Source of the DNA: Clostridiaceae bacterium
GTDB lineage: Bacteria > Bacillota > Clostridia > Oscillospirales > QAMX01
Length of the DNA stretch: 5,923 nt
Assembly (NCBI GenBank): GCA_016297585.1
Contig: JAEDGJ010000145.1
Span: 1 to 5,923 of the forward strand
Direction: 5' to 3'
This document shows positions 5,446 through 5,923 of this stretch, piece after piece; position 1 is the stretch's first letter; each line of letters begins with the position of its first letter. A program made the translations under genes and the position numbers. The notes beneath the pieces are model-generated. The model worked only from the letters and a program-made list of their open reading frames with translations, did no database searches and was not told where the DNA came from.

Positions 5446-5923
5446 GTGGAACGGAGAACCTATCTGGCGATCGATCTGAAATCGTTTTACGCGTCGGTGG
5501 AATGCCGGGAGAGGGGACTTGACCCGCTGGACACCAATCTCGTCGTCGCGGACGAGAGCCGCACGGACAAGACGATCTGTCTGGCCGTTACGCCGCCGCT
5601 GAAAAGCCTCGGCATCCCGGGGCGGGCGCGGCTGTTCGAGGTGCGGCAGCGGGTGCGGGAGGCAAACGCCGTCCGGCGGGGCTGCGCGCCGGGCGGGCGG
5701 CTCGACGGCGCGTCGTGGCGCTTCTCCGAGCTGCAGGCGTCGCCGCGGCTGGCGGTCGATTTTCTCATCGCGCCGCCGCGGATGGCGTATTATATCGCGT
5801 ACAGCACGCGCATCTACGAAATCTATATGAAATACGTCTCGCCGGACGACATCCACGTCTATTCCATTGACGAGGTGTTCATCGACGCGACGCCGTATTT
5901 GAAACTTTACAAACTCTCCGCAC
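5446..5923 (+). CDS. Y-family DNA polymerase, UvrX/UmuC-like (5' part, runs off the window)
   Basis: This encodes the N-terminal 159 residues of a translesion DNA polymerase (ImpB/MucB/SamB family), which copies past damaged bases with low fidelity. LAIDLKSFYASVEC (residues 7-20) is the first palm motif, with metal-binding Asp10 and a probable steric-gate Tyr15. VYSIDEVFID (138-147) is the catalytic SIDE motif with Asp142 and Glu143. Between them, LAVTPPLKSLGI and the segment PPRMAYYIAYSTRIYEIYMKY are typical of the Gram-positive subtype often found on chromosomes and mobile elements of Clostridia. The start chosen is GTG at 5446, 5 nt after GAGGGAG (5434-5440); an in-frame GTG at 5440 overlaps that site and is less likely. 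The little-finger domain and C-terminus are outside the window. UvrX, PolV-like or DinB-like naming cannot be settled from this part. Confidence 0.9.
   Translation, partial: MERRTYLAIDLKSFYASVECRERGLDPLDTNLVVADESRTDKTICLAVTPPLKSLGIPGRARLFEVRQRVREANAVRRGCAPGGRLDGASWRFSELQASPRLAVDFLIAPPRMAYYIAYSTRIYEIYMKYVSPDDIHVYSIDEVFIDATPYLKLYKLSA

Overview
The window is a GC-rich stretch carrying a tryptophan biosynthesis operon on the minus strand and, divergent from it, the start of a Y-family DNA polymerase gene on the plus strand. The Trp-type T-box leader, the sigma-A-like promoters and the subtype of the polymerase point to a GC-rich member of the Firmicutes (Clostridia, Oscillospiraceae-like, probably gut-derived). 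That placement is inferred from features, not from a database match.

Layout, read in the direction of trp transcription (high to low coordinates). A promoter at 5225-5197 starts a leader of about 390 nt. It holds a T-box riboswitch with a UGG (Trp) specifier codon at 5091-5089, the T-box sequence at 4965-4948, a terminator (T1, 4914-4870) and, unusually, a second strong terminator (T2, 4863-4815) just before trpE. The genes follow as trpE (4796-3330), trpG (3333-2764), trpD (2760-1729), trpC (1732-950), trpF (953-349) and trpB (352 to the window edge). Four of the five junctions are 4-nt ATGA overlaps and the fifth (trpG/trpD) is a 3-nt gap, so translation is probably coupled throughout. trpA is not in the window and would be expected after trpB. 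Together these enzymes convert chorismate to anthranilate (TrpE/TrpG), then to phosphoribosyl anthranilate (TrpD), CdRP (TrpF), indole-glycerol phosphate (TrpC) and tryptophan (TrpB with TrpA). As given, trpF carries a frameshift near 473-447 that removes its C-terminal phosphate-binding segment.

The intergenic region (5191-5445) holds the trp promoter, a second well-formed promoter on the plus strand (5355-5383) and the 5' part of a UvrX/UmuC-like polymerase gene (from 5446). Both promoters carry the same element, AATATGRGCARTT, starting at the last three bases of the -10 box, and the polymerase promoter has a second copy over its -35. This suggests an operator shared by the two divergent units.

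The most interesting points are a possible two-stage attenuator driven by one T-box, in which the 3' arm of T1 can pair with the whole 5' arm of T2; the shared promoter element; and the broken trpF, which has a -1 slippery heptamer (C CCU UUG) in the correct phase inside the frame-overlap zone.
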